Origin: Mycolicibacterium sp. 018/SC-01/001
GTDB lineage: Bacteria; Actinomycetota; Actinomycetes; Mycobacteriales; Mycobacteriaceae
Length of the DNA stretch: 64,000 nucleotides
Assembly: GCF_007096635.1 (NCBI RefSeq)
Contig: NZ_VKAA01000001.1
Span: forward strand, 1 to 64,000
Reading direction: 5' to 3'
The number at the start of each line of letters is the position of its first letter. Positions within the stretch are counted from its first letter, which is position 1. This document shows, piece by piece, positions 33,897-43,467 of this stretch. Under the pieces are notes generated by a model that was not told the DNA's origin, did not search any database, and worked only from the letters and a program-made list of their open reading frames with translations. A program made the position numbers and the translations under genes.

Positions 33897-35420
33897 TCAC
33901 CGGCCGACCGCTTCCGCGGCGAAATCATGGGCCGCGCTCTCCAGGCCCGTGAGGTCGGCCACCACCCGCACCCGGTCGCAGAATTCGGCGTAGCGGGGCA
34001 GATCGCAGCTGCCCAGGCCCCAGGAGTAGCGCGGTTCGGGCGTGAGCCACACGGTTTCGCGCGCGCGGCGGGTGATCTCCTCGAACGCGGCGAGGTTGGG
34101 ATCGCGCCCATTGGTACGACCGTCACCGAGCACCAGCACCGTGGTGCGCCGCGTCACCGCCGACGAATGCTCGGCCAGGAACTCGCCGAACACGCGGCCG
34201 TAGTCCGAGTTCGCGGCGACGTCGACGACGTCGCCGCCGAAGATCTGTCCCAGTGCGCGTTCCCCGGGCTGGTCACGGAACAGCTCGGTCGTCTCGGCGA
34301 TGTCGGCGACGAAGACGAACGAGCGCACCTGCGTGAACAGGTCCTGCAGGCCGTGCACGAGGCTGAGGGTGAACCGCGAGGTCGCCCGGACCGAGAGGCT
34401 CACGTCGGCGAGCACCACCAACCGAGGCCGGTCCTCGGCGCGCCGGACGGTGACGGGCATGAACGGCACGCCGTCGAAGCGCATGTTGCGGCGCATCGTC
34501 TGCCCGGAGTCGACGCGCCCCGCGGCGGCGACGCGGCGCCGGTGGGTCAGCGCGCCGTGCAGCGTGCGGGCGAGCCGGCGCAGGGAGTCCTCGAGGTCGG
34601 CGCGTTCGGCCTCACCGATGCGGTCGACCGAGGCCTCGCGCCGCTCCCGCGTCTCGACGATCGCGGTCTCCAGCGCCAGCAGCGCCTCGAGGTGGCGGGC
34701 CAGCGCCTGCGGCAGGTTCTCCAGCACGCCTGCCAGCCGCCGGCGCAGCGCAGCGGCATCGTCGCCGTCGCCCCGGGTGTCGCCGAGCTCCCCGTCCAGC
34801 CAGCCCAGCAGCGCCTCCTGCTGCGCGATGCTCAGCTCGGCGTCGACGGCGGCGCCCGCCGACGTCGCGAGGCTGCCCGCGGCGGCTGCGCCGCGCAGCC
34901 GGTCGGTGGACAGCTGCACCCGGTAGGCATCCTCGGCGCCGGCACGGGTCTGGTCGCTGAACGCGATCTCGTCGGTCAACGCGGCCAGGTCGATCTTGTT
35001 GGCCTCCTGGTGCAGGTTGTAGCGCTGCGCGAGGTCCTCCTGCTTGAAATAGTCGCGGATGCTCGACGGCTTGCCGTGCTCGTGTCCCTGTTCCGGGGTG
35101 TCGCTGGGTTGATCGGAGAGCGTGAAGGATTCGAGTTCACCGGTGTCGACGAGGTCGTCGTGGGCGTGCGAGTGGCCGTGGCCGGCGGCGTCCTCACCGA
35201 CCCGGACGAGGCGGAAGAACGCATCGAAGATCTCGTCGAACACGGGCCCGTCGCGCTCGTCTTTGACCAACGCGACCCGTAGCGCCGTGCGCAACAGGGT
35301 CCGCGATGCCAGCACCCCGGGTTGCCCGGCGCACCGCATCGCATCGGTCACCTCGGGGATCGAGACCCGCACCCCGCCGAGGCGCAGGAGCCGGACGAAG
35401 CGGTGCAGCGTGGCTTCCAT
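33897..35420 (-). CDS. VWA domain protein (CoxE-like) with His clusters
   Basis: 507 residues from ATG 35420. The N-terminal ~70 residues are helical (LHRFVRLLRLGGVRVSIPEV), then a His-rich linker HGHSHAHDD (residues 81-89) and QGHEHGK (112-117), a long helical middle, and a C-terminal VWA domain whose MIDAS motif is DVSLSV (about residue 340) with later Asp/Thr positions (VLGDGRTNGRDPN). The family (CoxE-like) works with MoxR/CoxD-type ATPases to insert metal or activate a redox enzyme. Its partner ATPase gene lies immediately upstream, two bases apart, and is also His-rich. Flanked by two alcohol dehydrogenases, so they are the likely clients. Confidence 0.87.
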   Translation of the reverse strand: MEATLHRFVRLLRLGGVRVSIPEVTDAMRCAGQPGVLASRTLLRTALRVALVKDERDGPVFDEIFDAFFRLVRVGEDAAGHGHSHAHDDLVDTGELESFTLSDQPSDTPEQGHEHGKPSSIRDYFKQEDLAQRYNLHQEANKIDLAALTDEIAFSDQTRAGAEDAYRVQLSTDRLRGAAAAGSLATSAGAAVDAELSIAQQEALLGWLDGELGDTRGDGDDAAALRRRLAGVLENLPQALARHLEALLALETAIVETRERREASVDRIGEAERADLEDSLRRLARTLHGALTHRRRVAAAGRVDSGQTMRRNMRFDGVPFMPVTVRRAEDRPRLVVLADVSLSVRATSRFTLSLVHGLQDLFTQVRSFVFVADIAETTELFRDQPGERALGQIFGGDVVDVAANSDYGRVFGEFLAEHSSAVTRRTTVLVLGDGRTNGRDPNLAAFEEITRRARETVWLTPEPRYSWGLGSCDLPRYAEFCDRVRVVADLTGLESAAHDFAAEAVGR

Positions 35421-35422
35421 CG

Positions 35423-36547
35423 CTACAGCGCCCGGCGCCGGCCCAATGTCGCGGCCTGCTGGGCTTTCTTCGGGGTGCCGTAGTAGCCGTCGCTGAACCG
35501 ACCGGGTTTGTCCTTGGCCAGCCGGGCCACCCGTCCGCCGTCCCCATGATCGTGATCGTGACTGTGGCCGTGGTCGTGACTGTGTCCGTGATCGTGATCG
35601 TGATCGTGCGAATGATGTTTGTGCTCAGGAACAATCGCGTTCGGATCGGCCAGACGAGGAAGCGCGTCGAGTGCTTTGCGCACGTCCTTGTCGTACTTGA
35701 CCACCACCGACACCGTGTCCGATAGCACCTGCGCCGACAGCTCGTCGACGCCGAGGACGGCCAGTGTGCGCGCCCAGTCGATGGTCTCGGAGATGCTGGG
35801 GGCTTTGCGCAGATCGAGATCCCGGAGGCCGCGCACGATGTCGATGAGCTGGGTGGCCAGCGCCTCGGTCAGACCGGTCTTCTTCGACCGGACGATCTCC
35901 AGTTCACGTTCGGCGGCCGGGTAGTCGAGGAACAGGTGCAGGCACCGTCTCTTCAGCGCCGCGGCGAGATCGCGGGTGTTGTTCGACGTCAGGATCACAT
36001 ACGGCGCGTGGGTTGCGGTGAACGTGCCCAGCTCGGGTACCGAGACCTGGTACTCCCCAAGTAGTTCCAGTAGTACCGCCTCCAACGCCTCGTCCGCGCG
36101 GTCGATCTCGTCGATCAGCAGCACCACCGGCTCCTGGGACCGCACCGCCTCGAGGAGAGGTCGCGGCGCCAGGAAGCGGTCGGAGAAGAACACGCTCTCC
36201 TGGGTGCCGATCCGCTCGACGGCCTCGTCGAGGTCTATCGCATCGGCCACCAGCTGCCCGATCTTCTCCCGCAGGATCTGGGTGTACAGCAGCTGCTTGC
36301 CGTAGTCCCACTCGTAGAGCGCCTTGGTCTCGTCCTGCCCTTCATAGCACTGCAGGCGCAGCAGCCGGCGGCCGGTCGCCGCGGCGAGAACCTTGGCCAG
36401 TTCGGTCTTCCCGACGCCGGCCGGTCCTTCGATCAGCAGCGGCTTGTCCAAGCGGGTCTGCAGGAACACTGTGGTGGCCAGGCGCTCGTCGGCGATGTAC
36501 CCCTGCCCGGCGAGCGCCTCGCGCACCTGTTCGACAGTCGCGAACAT
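35423..36547 (-). CDS. MoxR/CoxD-like AAA+ ATPase with polyhistidine C-terminal segment
   Basis: 374 residues from ATG 36547, two bases after the mno stop. Walker A GPAGVGKT (residues 41-48), Walker B VVLLIDEIDRAD, sensor SNNTRDLAAALKRR. Residues ~308-338 are His/Asp repeats with 14 His in about 28 residues (KHHSHDHDHDHGHSHDHG, then HSHDHDHG), encoded at 35534-35626, followed by a basic tail. His-rich segments are characteristic of metal chaperones such as HypB and UreE. Placement directly downstream of the methanol dehydrogenase and upstream of the VWA partner suggests metal delivery or activation of Mno and/or the diol dehydrogenase; this is inference. Confidence 0.87.
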   Translation of the reverse strand: MFATVEQVREALAGQGYIADERLATTVFLQTRLDKPLLIEGPAGVGKTELAKVLAAATGRRLLRLQCYEGQDETKALYEWDYGKQLLYTQILREKIGQLVADAIDLDEAVERIGTQESVFFSDRFLAPRPLLEAVRSQEPVVLLIDEIDRADEALEAVLLELLGEYQVSVPELGTFTATHAPYVILTSNNTRDLAAALKRRCLHLFLDYPAAERELEIVRSKKTGLTEALATQLIDIVRGLRDLDLRKAPSISETIDWARTLAVLGVDELSAQVLSDTVSVVVKYDKDVRKALDALPRLADPNAIVPEHKHHSHDHDHDHGHSHDHGHSHDHDHGDGGRVARLAKDKPGRFSDGYYGTPKKAQQAATLGRRRAL

Positions 36548-36549
36548 CG

Positions 36550-37842
36550 TTATGGCAGCAGCTCGTCGAGGCTGCCGTTCATGCAGTGCTCGACCACCGG
36601 GCGCACGGTGTCGAACGTGCACTCCTTGGCGTTGCCGGGCGTGCAGGCATCACCGAGGACGTGGTTGGTGATGCGGTCGACGTCGGCCTTGTCGCCCTTG
36701 ATCACCGGTGCGTTCTCGTAGAACTTGGTGGGGCCCTTGCCCAGCCGGTTCTTCGAGTAGCTGTCCTGCTTGACGTCGACGAAGCGCTCGATGATGTTGA
36801 CATCGCGCAGCAGGCGGATCGCCGCGGCCAGCGCGGCGTCGGCGGCCTGCACATCGGTCATGCCGTAGGTGTCCACCCCCATCGCCTGGGCGATGTCGGC
36901 GAAGCGCTTGTAGGCCACCGGCATGTTGAACGCCCACACGCGGGGAAGCGCGATCGCGTTGTTCAGGCCGTGGTGGGTGTCGTAGAACGCGCTGACCGCG
37001 TGCGAGATCGAGTGGATGATGCCGAGGCCACCGGAGTTGAAGGCCTGCGCGGCGATGTACTGCGCGTACATCATGCCCTCCCGGCCCTTGAGATCGGTTC
37101 CGTTCCAGGTGGCTTCGCGCAGGTTCTCCGCGGTCAGCTTGATCGCGCGGATCGCGTTGCCCAGCGACGGTTCGAAGTTCAGCCGCGACACGTAGGGCTC
37201 GGAGGCATGCGCGAGCACGTCGAAGCCGCACTGCGCGGTGTAGTCGGTGGGGCATTCGTAGTACAGCACCGGGTCGTCGACCGCCAGCGTCGCGACCGAG
37301 GCGTCGTCGAACGCGACGTATTTGTGCGGGTTGTCGGGGTCGGTGGTGGTGTCGGTGATGACGTAGGCCCACGACGTCTCCGACCCGGTGCCCGCGGTGG
37401 TGGAGATCGCGATATGTGGTGGGTTCTTGGGGTTCTCGCTCTTGTTGAAACCCTCGAAGTCGTTGACGTTGCGGCCGTCATGGGCGATCGAGATGCGGGC
37501 GCCCTTGCACGCGTCGTGAGTGGAACCGCCGCCGATGGAGATGAAGCTGTCGCACTCGTTCTCCTGGTAGAGCTTCACCGAGTCCATCACGTTGTAGTCC
37601 TTGGGGTTGGACTCCACCTTGTCGTAGACCACGACCTCGAGGCCGTGCCACTTCAGCGACTCGGCCATGTTGTGCACGATGTCAGTGCCGCGCAGACCCG
37701 AGCTCATCAGCAGCACGCGTTTGAAGCCCATCTTCAGCGCTTCCGGGCCGACCATCTCGTGCGCGCCGGGGCCCATCATGGCGCGGGGGAACGGGTGAAA
37801 TTCCTTGATGGGGAACGGCTTCAGAAGATCTTCGACCTTCAT
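36550..37842 (-). CDS. mno: NDMA-dependent methanol dehydrogenase (mycofactocin-dependent)
   Basis: 430 residues from ATG 37842 with GAGAGGA upstream. Oxidises methanol (and other primary alcohols) to aldehyde; the enzyme of this family has tightly bound NADH and passes electrons to mycofactocin (NDMA in vitro). Iron-type dehydrogenase motifs: GGGSTHDACKG, STTAGTGSE, and metal ligands Asp/His in GFDVLAHASE with His in HSISHAVSAFYDTHHG. N-terminal EFHPFPRAMMGPGAHEM and the extended ~430-residue length match MDO/Mno enzymes. First gene of the operon that continues into the MoxR-VWA pair, the second dehydrogenase and mnoSR. Confidence 0.93.
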   Translation of the reverse strand: MKVEDLLKPFPIKEFHPFPRAMMGPGAHEMVGPEALKMGFKRVLLMSSGLRGTDIVHNMAESLKWHGLEVVVYDKVESNPKDYNVMDSVKLYQENECDSFISIGGGSTHDACKGARISIAHDGRNVNDFEGFNKSENPKNPPHIAISTTAGTGSETSWAYVITDTTTDPDNPHKYVAFDDASVATLAVDDPVLYYECPTDYTAQCGFDVLAHASEPYVSRLNFEPSLGNAIRAIKLTAENLREATWNGTDLKGREGMMYAQYIAAQAFNSGGLGIIHSISHAVSAFYDTHHGLNNAIALPRVWAFNMPVAYKRFADIAQAMGVDTYGMTDVQAADAALAAAIRLLRDVNIIERFVDVKQDSYSKNRLGKGPTKFYENAPVIKGDKADVDRITNHVLGDACTPGNAKECTFDTVRPVVEHCMNGSLDELLP

Positions 37843-37867
37843 GGCGGGGTCCTCTCTGCGGTGCGTG

Positions 37868-37888
37868 TGGTGGTGTCGGGGACCACCA
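37868..37888. promoter_or_regulatory. Inverted repeat TGGTGGT-N7-ACCACCA upstream of mno
   Basis: A perfect 7-base inverted repeat, 25 bases before the mno start codon on the minus strand, in the 135-base region between dctA and mno. NarL/LuxR-type regulators bind such inverted heptamers, so it could be a MnoR site; there is no other support. Confidence 0.3.
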
Positions 37889-37977
37889 TGGCACGGCAGA
37901 TGTGAGCTGGAGAACAGCTTCGAGGCGCAACCGAATCGTCGGGCAGCGCAAGTGCGGACGGGCGGGCAGGGCCCTAC

Positions 37978-39357
37978 CTACCCGGTCGGAGAGGTCTCCT
38001 TCGGCCGCTCACTGGTGCCGTGGTCGTCGACCATCGTGGATTCGTCGAACGGCCGGTTCCCGTCGAGCACCTCGCGCAGCCGATCCTCGTCGACGCTGCG
38101 CGTCCAGTGCCCGATCAGCAGCGTGGCGACGGCGTTGCCGGAGAAGTTGGTCAGCGCCCGCGCCTCCGACATGAACCGGTCGATGCCGACGATCAACCCG
38201 ACACCGTCGAGCAGTTCGGGCCGGTGGCTCTGCAGTCCGGCGGCCAGGGTGGCCAGCCCGGCGCCGCTGACCCCGGCCGCACCCTTGGAGGCGACGATCA
38301 TGAACGCCAGCAAACCCAGCTGCTCCGGGATGGACAGCGGGTCGCCCAGCGCGTCGGCGATGAACAGCGAGGCCATCGTCAGGTAGATCGCGGTGCCGTC
38401 GAGGTTGAACGAGTAGCCGGTGGGCACGACGATGCCGACGGTCGCAGGCTTCACCCCGGCGTGCTCCATCTTCGCAATGAGCCGCGGCAGCGCCGATTCC
38501 GACGACGACGTCGCGACGATCAGCAGGTATTCCCGGGCCAGGTAGCGGGCGAGCTTGAACACCGACACCCGGGCCACGGACCACAGCAGGGCCCCGAGCA
38601 CGCCGAACACGAAGATCACGCACGTCAGATAGAACGCCACCATCAGGACGCCGAGCTGGATTACCGCCTCGAAGCCGGTGTCGCCGACCACCTCGGCGAT
38701 CGCGCCGAACGCACCGATCGGCGCGAGCCACAGCACCCCGATCAGGATCTTGAACACCAGCTTCTGCAGCGCTTCGATACCGCGCAGCAGCGGTTCCCCG
38801 GCGGCACCCATCGACTGGATGCCGAACCCGACGAGCAGTGCCACGAACAGCGCCTGCAGCACGTTGCCCTCGGTGACCGACGAGAACAGCGTGGACGGGA
38901 TGATGTTGGCGATGAAGTCCATTGTGCCGCCGGCTGATTCGGCCTGACCGGCGAGTTCGGCACCCTTGCCCGGATCGTTGGGCACGTTCAATCCGGTGCC
39001 GGGGCTGATGAGGTTGCCCACCACCAGGCCGATGGCCAGCGCCACGGTCGACATCACCAGGAAGTACGCGATCGCCAGACCGCCGACCTTGCCGACGGAG
39101 GCCGCTGCTTTCACCTTGCCGATGCCGAGAACCACGGTGCAGAAGATGACCGGGACGATCATCATCTTGATGAGCTTGACGAAGAGCTCCCCCAGCACGC
39201 CGAGCGAGCCCGCGACCTCGGGTGCCACCAGGCCGACGACGATGCCGGCCACCACTGCGACGATCACCAGGATGTAGAGCCAGTGCGTCCGGTCGCGCTT
39301 CTTCTCCGGCTTCTGCGTCGTGTCCGGCGTCGAATCGTCAGCGTCGGTCGCGGTCAT
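37978..39357 (-). CDS. dctA: Dicarboxylate/amino acid:cation symporter (DctA family)
   Basis: 459 residues from ATG 39357. Sodium:dicarboxylate symporter (SDF) family of eight helices and two hairpin loops: SSSESALPRL (hairpin 1 serine-rich motif), GYSFNLDGTAIYLTM, MIVASKGAAGVSGAG. Imports C4-dicarboxylates such as succinate or malate, or aspartate/glutamate, with H+ or Na+. The soluble N- and C-termini are charged. Placed upstream of mno, but with 135 bases between, so it probably has its own promoter. Confidence 0.92.
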   Translation of the reverse strand: MTATDADDSTPDTTQKPEKKRDRTHWLYILVIVAVVAGIVVGLVAPEVAGSLGVLGELFVKLIKMMIVPVIFCTVVLGIGKVKAAASVGKVGGLAIAYFLVMSTVALAIGLVVGNLISPGTGLNVPNDPGKGAELAGQAESAGGTMDFIANIIPSTLFSSVTEGNVLQALFVALLVGFGIQSMGAAGEPLLRGIEALQKLVFKILIGVLWLAPIGAFGAIAEVVGDTGFEAVIQLGVLMVAFYLTCVIFVFGVLGALLWSVARVSVFKLARYLAREYLLIVATSSSESALPRLIAKMEHAGVKPATVGIVVPTGYSFNLDGTAIYLTMASLFIADALGDPLSIPEQLGLLAFMIVASKGAAGVSGAGLATLAAGLQSHRPELLDGVGLIVGIDRFMSEARALTNFSGNAVATLLIGHWTRSVDEDRLREVLDGNRPFDESTMVDDHGTSERPKETSPTG

Positions 39358-39420
39358 GGGCAGCGTCCCTTCACGGTCCCTCCAAGGTGGTGCTGCAGGG
39401 ATAACCAGAAGTGCGCCGCG

Positions 39421-40503
39421 TCACACTCGCGTGACGGTCGCCAACGCGGTCGTGAGGGTTTCGAGATCGTCGGCGGTCACGTCGACGTGCGGTGAGACGC
39501 GCAAGGCGGGGCGGGTCAGCTCGTTCGGTGCGCGCTCGACGCCGATGAACGTGGTGAGGATGCCGTGGTCGACGATGAGGTTCGCGCGCACTGCCGCGGC
39601 GTCGACGCCGTCGGGCGGGGTGAGCGTGGTGATGGCGCTCGGTTCGTCGATGTGCTCCCGCACGTGCCACCCCGCGACGTCAGCCAGCGCGCGACGGGTC
39701 TGCGCCCCGACGTCGCGGAGGCGGGCTTGGATGTTCGCCGGCCCGGCGGCGATGTGCTCGCCGATCGCGACGGAGAACCCGACGTGGGAAGCGACGCTGG
39801 TTTCGGCGTGCGCGATCCGCAGCCGGGTGGCCTCGGACAACAGTCCATGGCGCGTGGCCAGTACCCCGACACCGCGCGGGCCGGCAGACCACTTCCGCGA
39901 CGACGAGTAGATCGCGTCCGCGCCGATGCCCGTGCAATCGAGGTGTGCGAAAGCCTGCGCCGCGTCGACGATCAGCGGCAGGCCGAGGCTGCGGCACGCT
40001 CCGGCCAGCTCGCGCGCCGGCTGCACGACCCCGCTGTGGCTGCCCAGCATCGTCAGGTGCACCAGCGCAGGCGGATCGTTCGACAGCGCCGCACCGACCG
40101 CGTCGAGGTCCAATCGGCCGAAAGCGTCGATCGGCAGGTCGCGGGTCTCGAAGCCGTGGCGGCCCATGATCGCCAGATTGGGACCGTACTCACCGGTGAG
40201 ACAGGCGATCACACGGTCCCCCGACCAGTCGGCGAGCAGCATGTCGAGGGCGTGGTTGGAGCCGGTGGTGAAGAACACCTCGGCGTCGGCCATCCCGGTG
40301 AGCGCCTGCACCGCGCCGCGGCCCGCGTCGAGCACCGGCGCCGCCGCGACCGCGGCGACGTAACCGCCCACCTCCGCCTCATGCCGGGCATGCTGGGCCG
40401 CGGCCTCGAGCGCCGCAAAACCCTGGCGTGCGCACGCGGCGCTGTCGAGGTGCACGCCGGCCGCCGGCGGGCGCGCGGCCCGCCACGCCTCGGCGAGCGT
40501 CAC
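39421..40503 (-). CDS. egtE: Ergothioneine biosynthesis PLP-dependent C-S lyase EgtE
   Basis: 360 residues from GTG 40503, overlapping the egtD stop; the longer frame upstream is in egtD. Class V aminotransferase fold: PLP-binding Lys in [11 protein letters not shown] (about residue 200) and Asp in [12 protein letters not shown]. Cleaves the C-S bond of hercynylcysteine sulfoxide to give ergothioneine, the last step of the operon. N-terminus and length match the mycobacterial EgtE family. Last gene of egtABCDE; all five are coupled or nearly so. Confidence 0.93.
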   Translation of the reverse strand: MTLAEAWRAARPPAAGVHLDSAACARQGFAALEAAAQHARHEAEVGGYVAAVAAAPVLDAGRGAVQALTGMADAEVFFTTGSNHALDMLLADWSGDRVIACLTGEYGPNLAIMGRHGFETRDLPIDAFGRLDLDAVGAALSNDPPALVHLTMLGSHSGVVQPARELAGACRSLGLPLIVDAAQAFAHLDCTGIGADAIYSSSRKWSAGPRGVGVLATRHGLLSEATRLRIAHAETSVASHVGFSVAIGEHIAAGPANIQARLRDVGAQTRRALADVAGWHVREHIDEPSAITTLTPPDGVDAAAVRANLIVDHGILTTFIGVERAPNELTRPALRVSPHVDVTADDLETLTTALATVTRV

Positions 40504-41465
40504 TTCACCGCCAACGACAACCCAAAGTCGCCCGCCTCGTCGGTCCACCACTGCGTGCGGGTCAGCCCGGCCGCCCGCAATTCGGCGTCCACCCCGTCGG
40601 GACGGAATTTGCACGACACCTCGGTGAGCATCTCCTCGCCGTCGGTGAAGTCGACGGTCAGGTCGAGCGCCGGGATCTGTACGCGCTGAGGGCCCGTGGC
40701 GCGCAGCCACATCTCGATGCGCTCCTCGTCGGCGTTCCATCGGGCGACGTGCGCGAACGCGGCGGTGTCGAAGTCCGCCCCCAACTCACGGTTGACGACG
40801 GCGAGCACGTTGAGGTTGAACCGCGCCGTCACTCCGGCGCTGTCGTCGTAGGCGCGGACCAGACGCTCGGTGTCCTTGACCAGATCGGTGCCCAGGAGCA
40901 GGGTGTCGCCCGGCTGCATCATCGCCGCGACCGATGCCAGGAACTCCGCGCGGGGACCCGCGGTGAGGTTGCCGATCGTCGAGCCGAGGAACGCGACCAG
41001 CCGCCGCCCGACGGCCGGGACCTTGCCCAGATGCTCCTCGAAATCGCCGCACACCGCGGCGATCTCGATGCCCGGGTACTCATCGGCGATCGCTGCGCCG
41101 GCGGCGGTGAGCACCGTGGCGTCCACGTCGAACGGGATGAATCTGCGCAGCGCGCCCCGGTCGCGCATCGCGTCGAGCAGCCGGCGCGTCTTCTCCGAGG
41201 TGCCGCTGCCCAGCTCGACGAGCGTGTCCGCGCCGGACGCGGCGGCGATCTCACCGGCGTGCGCGGCGAGGATCTGCGCTTCCGCCCGCGTGGGGTAGTA
41301 CTCGGGCAACCGGGTGATCTGGTCGAACAGATCGCTACCGACGGAATCGTAGAACCACTTGGGCGGCAACGACTTCGGAGTCACGGTCAGCCCGTCGTGG
41401 ACGTCTCGGCGCAAGGCCGCCTCGGCGGCGTCGGCGGCCAGGTAGTTCTCCAGCGAGAACGTCAT
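40500..41465 (-). CDS. egtD: L-histidine N-alpha-methyltransferase EgtD
   Basis: 321 residues from ATG 41465, which overlaps the egtC stop (ATGA). SAM-dependent trimethylation of histidine to hercynine. Visible features: [20 protein letters not shown], motif [24 protein letters not shown], and [14 protein letters not shown], all hallmarks of the EgtD/methyltransf_33 family; a conserved Tyr in RLPEYYPTR. The first enzyme of the pathway but fourth in the operon. Confidence 0.96.
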   Translation of the reverse strand: MTFSLENYLAADAAEAALRRDVHDGLTVTPKSLPPKWFYDSVGSDLFDQITRLPEYYPTRAEAQILAAHAGEIAAASGADTLVELGSGTSEKTRRLLDAMRDRGALRRFIPFDVDATVLTAAGAAIADEYPGIEIAAVCGDFEEHLGKVPAVGRRLVAFLGSTIGNLTAGPRAEFLASVAAMMQPGDTLLLGTDLVKDTERLVRAYDDSAGVTARFNLNVLAVVNRELGADFDTAAFAHVARWNADEERIEMWLRATGPQRVQIPALDLTVDFTDGEEMLTEVSCKFRPDGVDAELRAAGLTRTQWWTDEAGDFGLSLAVK

Positions 41466-42166
41466 CACGATCCTTTCAGCGGGGTGAGGTCGATCCGCGC
41501 GTCGATTCCGGTACCGACCACCTCGACGAGATGGCGGTCCGGGACCTCCTGCCACGCGGGATCGTCGTCGTAGGGTTCACTCGCGAGCACCACGCCGTCG
41601 GGCCGGCGCAACACGGACAGAGAATCCCCCCAGGTTGTCGCCAGCAGTCGAGAACCGTTGCCGGCCACGATGTTCAGCCGGGCATTGGGGTCATCGGCAG
41701 CCACCGCGGCCACGGTGTCACCGAGCGCGTCCAGGCCGTGATCGAAGATGAGCGCGGCCAGCAGCGCGCTGTCGTTGGTCGACTCGGCGTGCGGTGACAG
41801 CGGCAGCACGGCCCGGTCGACGAGCCCGTTGTGCGACAGCAGCCATGTCCCGTCGGTGAACGGCGCGGACGCCGAGGCCTCGATCGGCATCCCGACGCTG
41901 GCCGAGCGCACCGCGGCCACCACGCAGCCACTGCTCAGCGCCGGGGCCACCGAAGCGAACGATGCGTCACCCCACAGTGGTGCAGCGCTGCGCCAGCGCC
42001 GTGGCTGCCCACCGTCGAAAAAGCCTGCGCCCCAGCCGTCGGCGTTCATCAGCCCGTGCTTCTGCCGGCGCGGGGCGTACGACTGGACGAGCAGACCCGA
42101 CGGCGGATCGAGCATCAACGACGCCAGCGACACGGGCGCGCCGAGCCACGCCAGATGCCTACACAT
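41465..42166 (-). CDS. egtC: Gamma-glutamyl hercynylcysteine S-oxide amidohydrolase EgtC
   Basis: 233 residues from ATG 42166. Class II glutamine-amidotransferase-type (Ntn) hydrolase with Cys as residue 2 (MCRHLAWLG), which becomes the nucleophile after Met removal. Further landmarks: [29 protein letters not shown]. Removes glutamate from the gamma-glutamyl hercynylcysteine sulfoxide made by EgtB. A longer upstream frame overlaps egtB and lacks the N-terminal Cys, so it was rejected as start. Confidence 0.95.
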   Translation of the reverse strand: MCRHLAWLGAPVSLASLMLDPPSGLLVQSYAPRRQKHGLMNADGWGAGFFDGGQPRRWRSAAPLWGDASFASVAPALSSGCVVAAVRSASVGMPIEASASAPFTDGTWLLSHNGLVDRAVLPLSPHAESTNDSALLAALIFDHGLDALGDTVAAVAADDPNARLNIVAGNGSRLLATTWGDSLSVLRRPDGVVLASEPYDDDPAWQEVPDRHLVEVVGTGIDARIDLTPLKGS

Positions 42167-42168
42167 CT

Positions 42169-43467
42169 CTACACATCCTGGGCCAGCCGCACACCCGAGA
42201 AGATCTGCCTGCGGATGGGGTGATCCCAATTGCGGAAACTCGGCCGCAGAATCCCCGGCGCCACCGCCCACGACCCGCCGCGCAGCACGCGGTAGTCGCC
42301 GGTCGTGACACCGTCGAAGAACGGGCTCGAGTACTGCTCGTAGACCATCGGTGTGAAGCCCGGCCACGGCCGCAGGGTCGAGGTCGTCCACTCCCATACG
42401 TCGCCGAGCATCTGTTCGGCGCCGTAGGCCGAGGCACCGTCGGGGTAGGCGCCGACGGGAGCGGGCCGCAACGCACCGCCCCCGAGGTTGACCCGCTGCG
42501 CGGTCGGCGCCTCAGAACCCCACGGATAGCGCCTGCGCCGGCCGCCCGCGGGATCCCACGCGCACGCCTTCTCCCACTCGACCTCGGTGGGTAGCCGCGC
42601 GCCGGCCCACTTCGCATAGGCCTGCGCCTCGAAGAAGTCGACGTGTTGCACGGGCTCGTCGGCGGGGATGTCCTCGACGTGGCCGAAGCGGGTGCGGGTA
42701 CCGGCCAGCGCCCCGGCGTTCCAGAACTGAGGTGCGGTCTGGCCGGTCTGCTGCCGGTGGGCCCATCCCGCCTCAGACCACCATCGGCGCTCGTCGTAAC
42801 CGCCGTCGTCGATGAACTGCTGCCACTCGCCGTTGGTGACGGGAACCCGGCCGATCCGGAACGCCGGCACGTGCACGGTGTGCGCCGGCCGCTCGTTGTC
42901 GAGTGAGAAGGGCTCGGCGACCGCGTCCACCCCGAGCTGGAACTCCCCTGCCGGCACCTCGACCCACGTACCCGCCAGCCCCGCCCGGCCGGTCGGCAGG
43001 GCGGTGCCGCAGTCCAGCAGCGGCGCACCCGAGCGCAGGTTCAGGGCCTGCAGCATGGTCTCGTCGTGCTGGTTCTCGTGGCTCGCGACCATCCCGAACG
43101 TGAAGGCCTCGGGGTGGTCGTCGGGCAAAGCGTCGAGCACGTCGAGCACCTTGTTGCGCACGGTCGCGCAGTAGGCACGTGCATCGGCGGGCGGCAGCAG
43201 CGGCAGGTTGACCCTGCTGGCCCGCGAGTGCACGAACGCGTCGTAGAGCTGATCCACCTCACGGGTCAGCATCCCGGGCCTGTCGGGGTTGCCACCGCGG
43301 AGCAGCCAGAGTTCCTCCTGCTGCCCGATGTGCGCGAGGTCCCACACCAGCGGGCTCATCAGCGGGTCGTACTGTCTCTTGACCTCGGCGTCGTCGAAGC
43401 CGACCAGCCGCAGAGTGCGGTCCCGGGCCGCGGTCAGCTCATCGGCGAGTAGCTCGCGCGTCGTCAC
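42169..43467 (-). CDS. egtB: Hercynine oxygenase EgtB
   Basis: 432 residues from GTG 43467, overlapping the egtA stop. Non-heme Fe enzyme joining gamma-glutamylcysteine to hercynine with O2. Iron ligands: His in LAHIGQQEE (near residue 47) and the H-x3-H-x-E of ASHENQHDE (near 129-135) in the DinB-like N-terminal domain. The C-terminal half is the formylglycine-generating-enzyme-like domain ([35 protein letters not shown]). Order in operon: egtA, egtB, egtC, egtD, egtE. Confidence 0.96.
   Translation of the reverse strand: MTTRELLADELTAARDRTLRLVGFDDAEVKRQYDPLMSPLVWDLAHIGQQEELWLLRGGNPDRPGMLTREVDQLYDAFVHSRASRVNLPLLPPADARAYCATVRNKVLDVLDALPDDHPEAFTFGMVASHENQHDETMLQALNLRSGAPLLDCGTALPTGRAGLAGTWVEVPAGEFQLGVDAVAEPFSLDNERPAHTVHVPAFRIGRVPVTNGEWQQFIDDGGYDERRWWSEAGWAHRQQTGQTAPQFWNAGALAGTRTRFGHVEDIPADEPVQHVDFFEAQAYAKWAGARLPTEVEWEKACAWDPAGGRRRRYPWGSEAPTAQRVNLGGGALRPAPVGAYPDGASAYGAEQMLGDVWEWTTSTLRPWPGFTPMVYEQYSSPFFDGVTTGDYRVLRGGSWAVAPGILRPSFRNWDHPIRRQIFSGVRLAQDV

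Noticed and set aside
35534..35626. Short tandem repeats resembling a CRISPR or minisatellite
   Set aside because: The period follows His-Asp/His-Ser/His-Gly codons of the MoxR tail. There are no spacers and the reading frame is kept.
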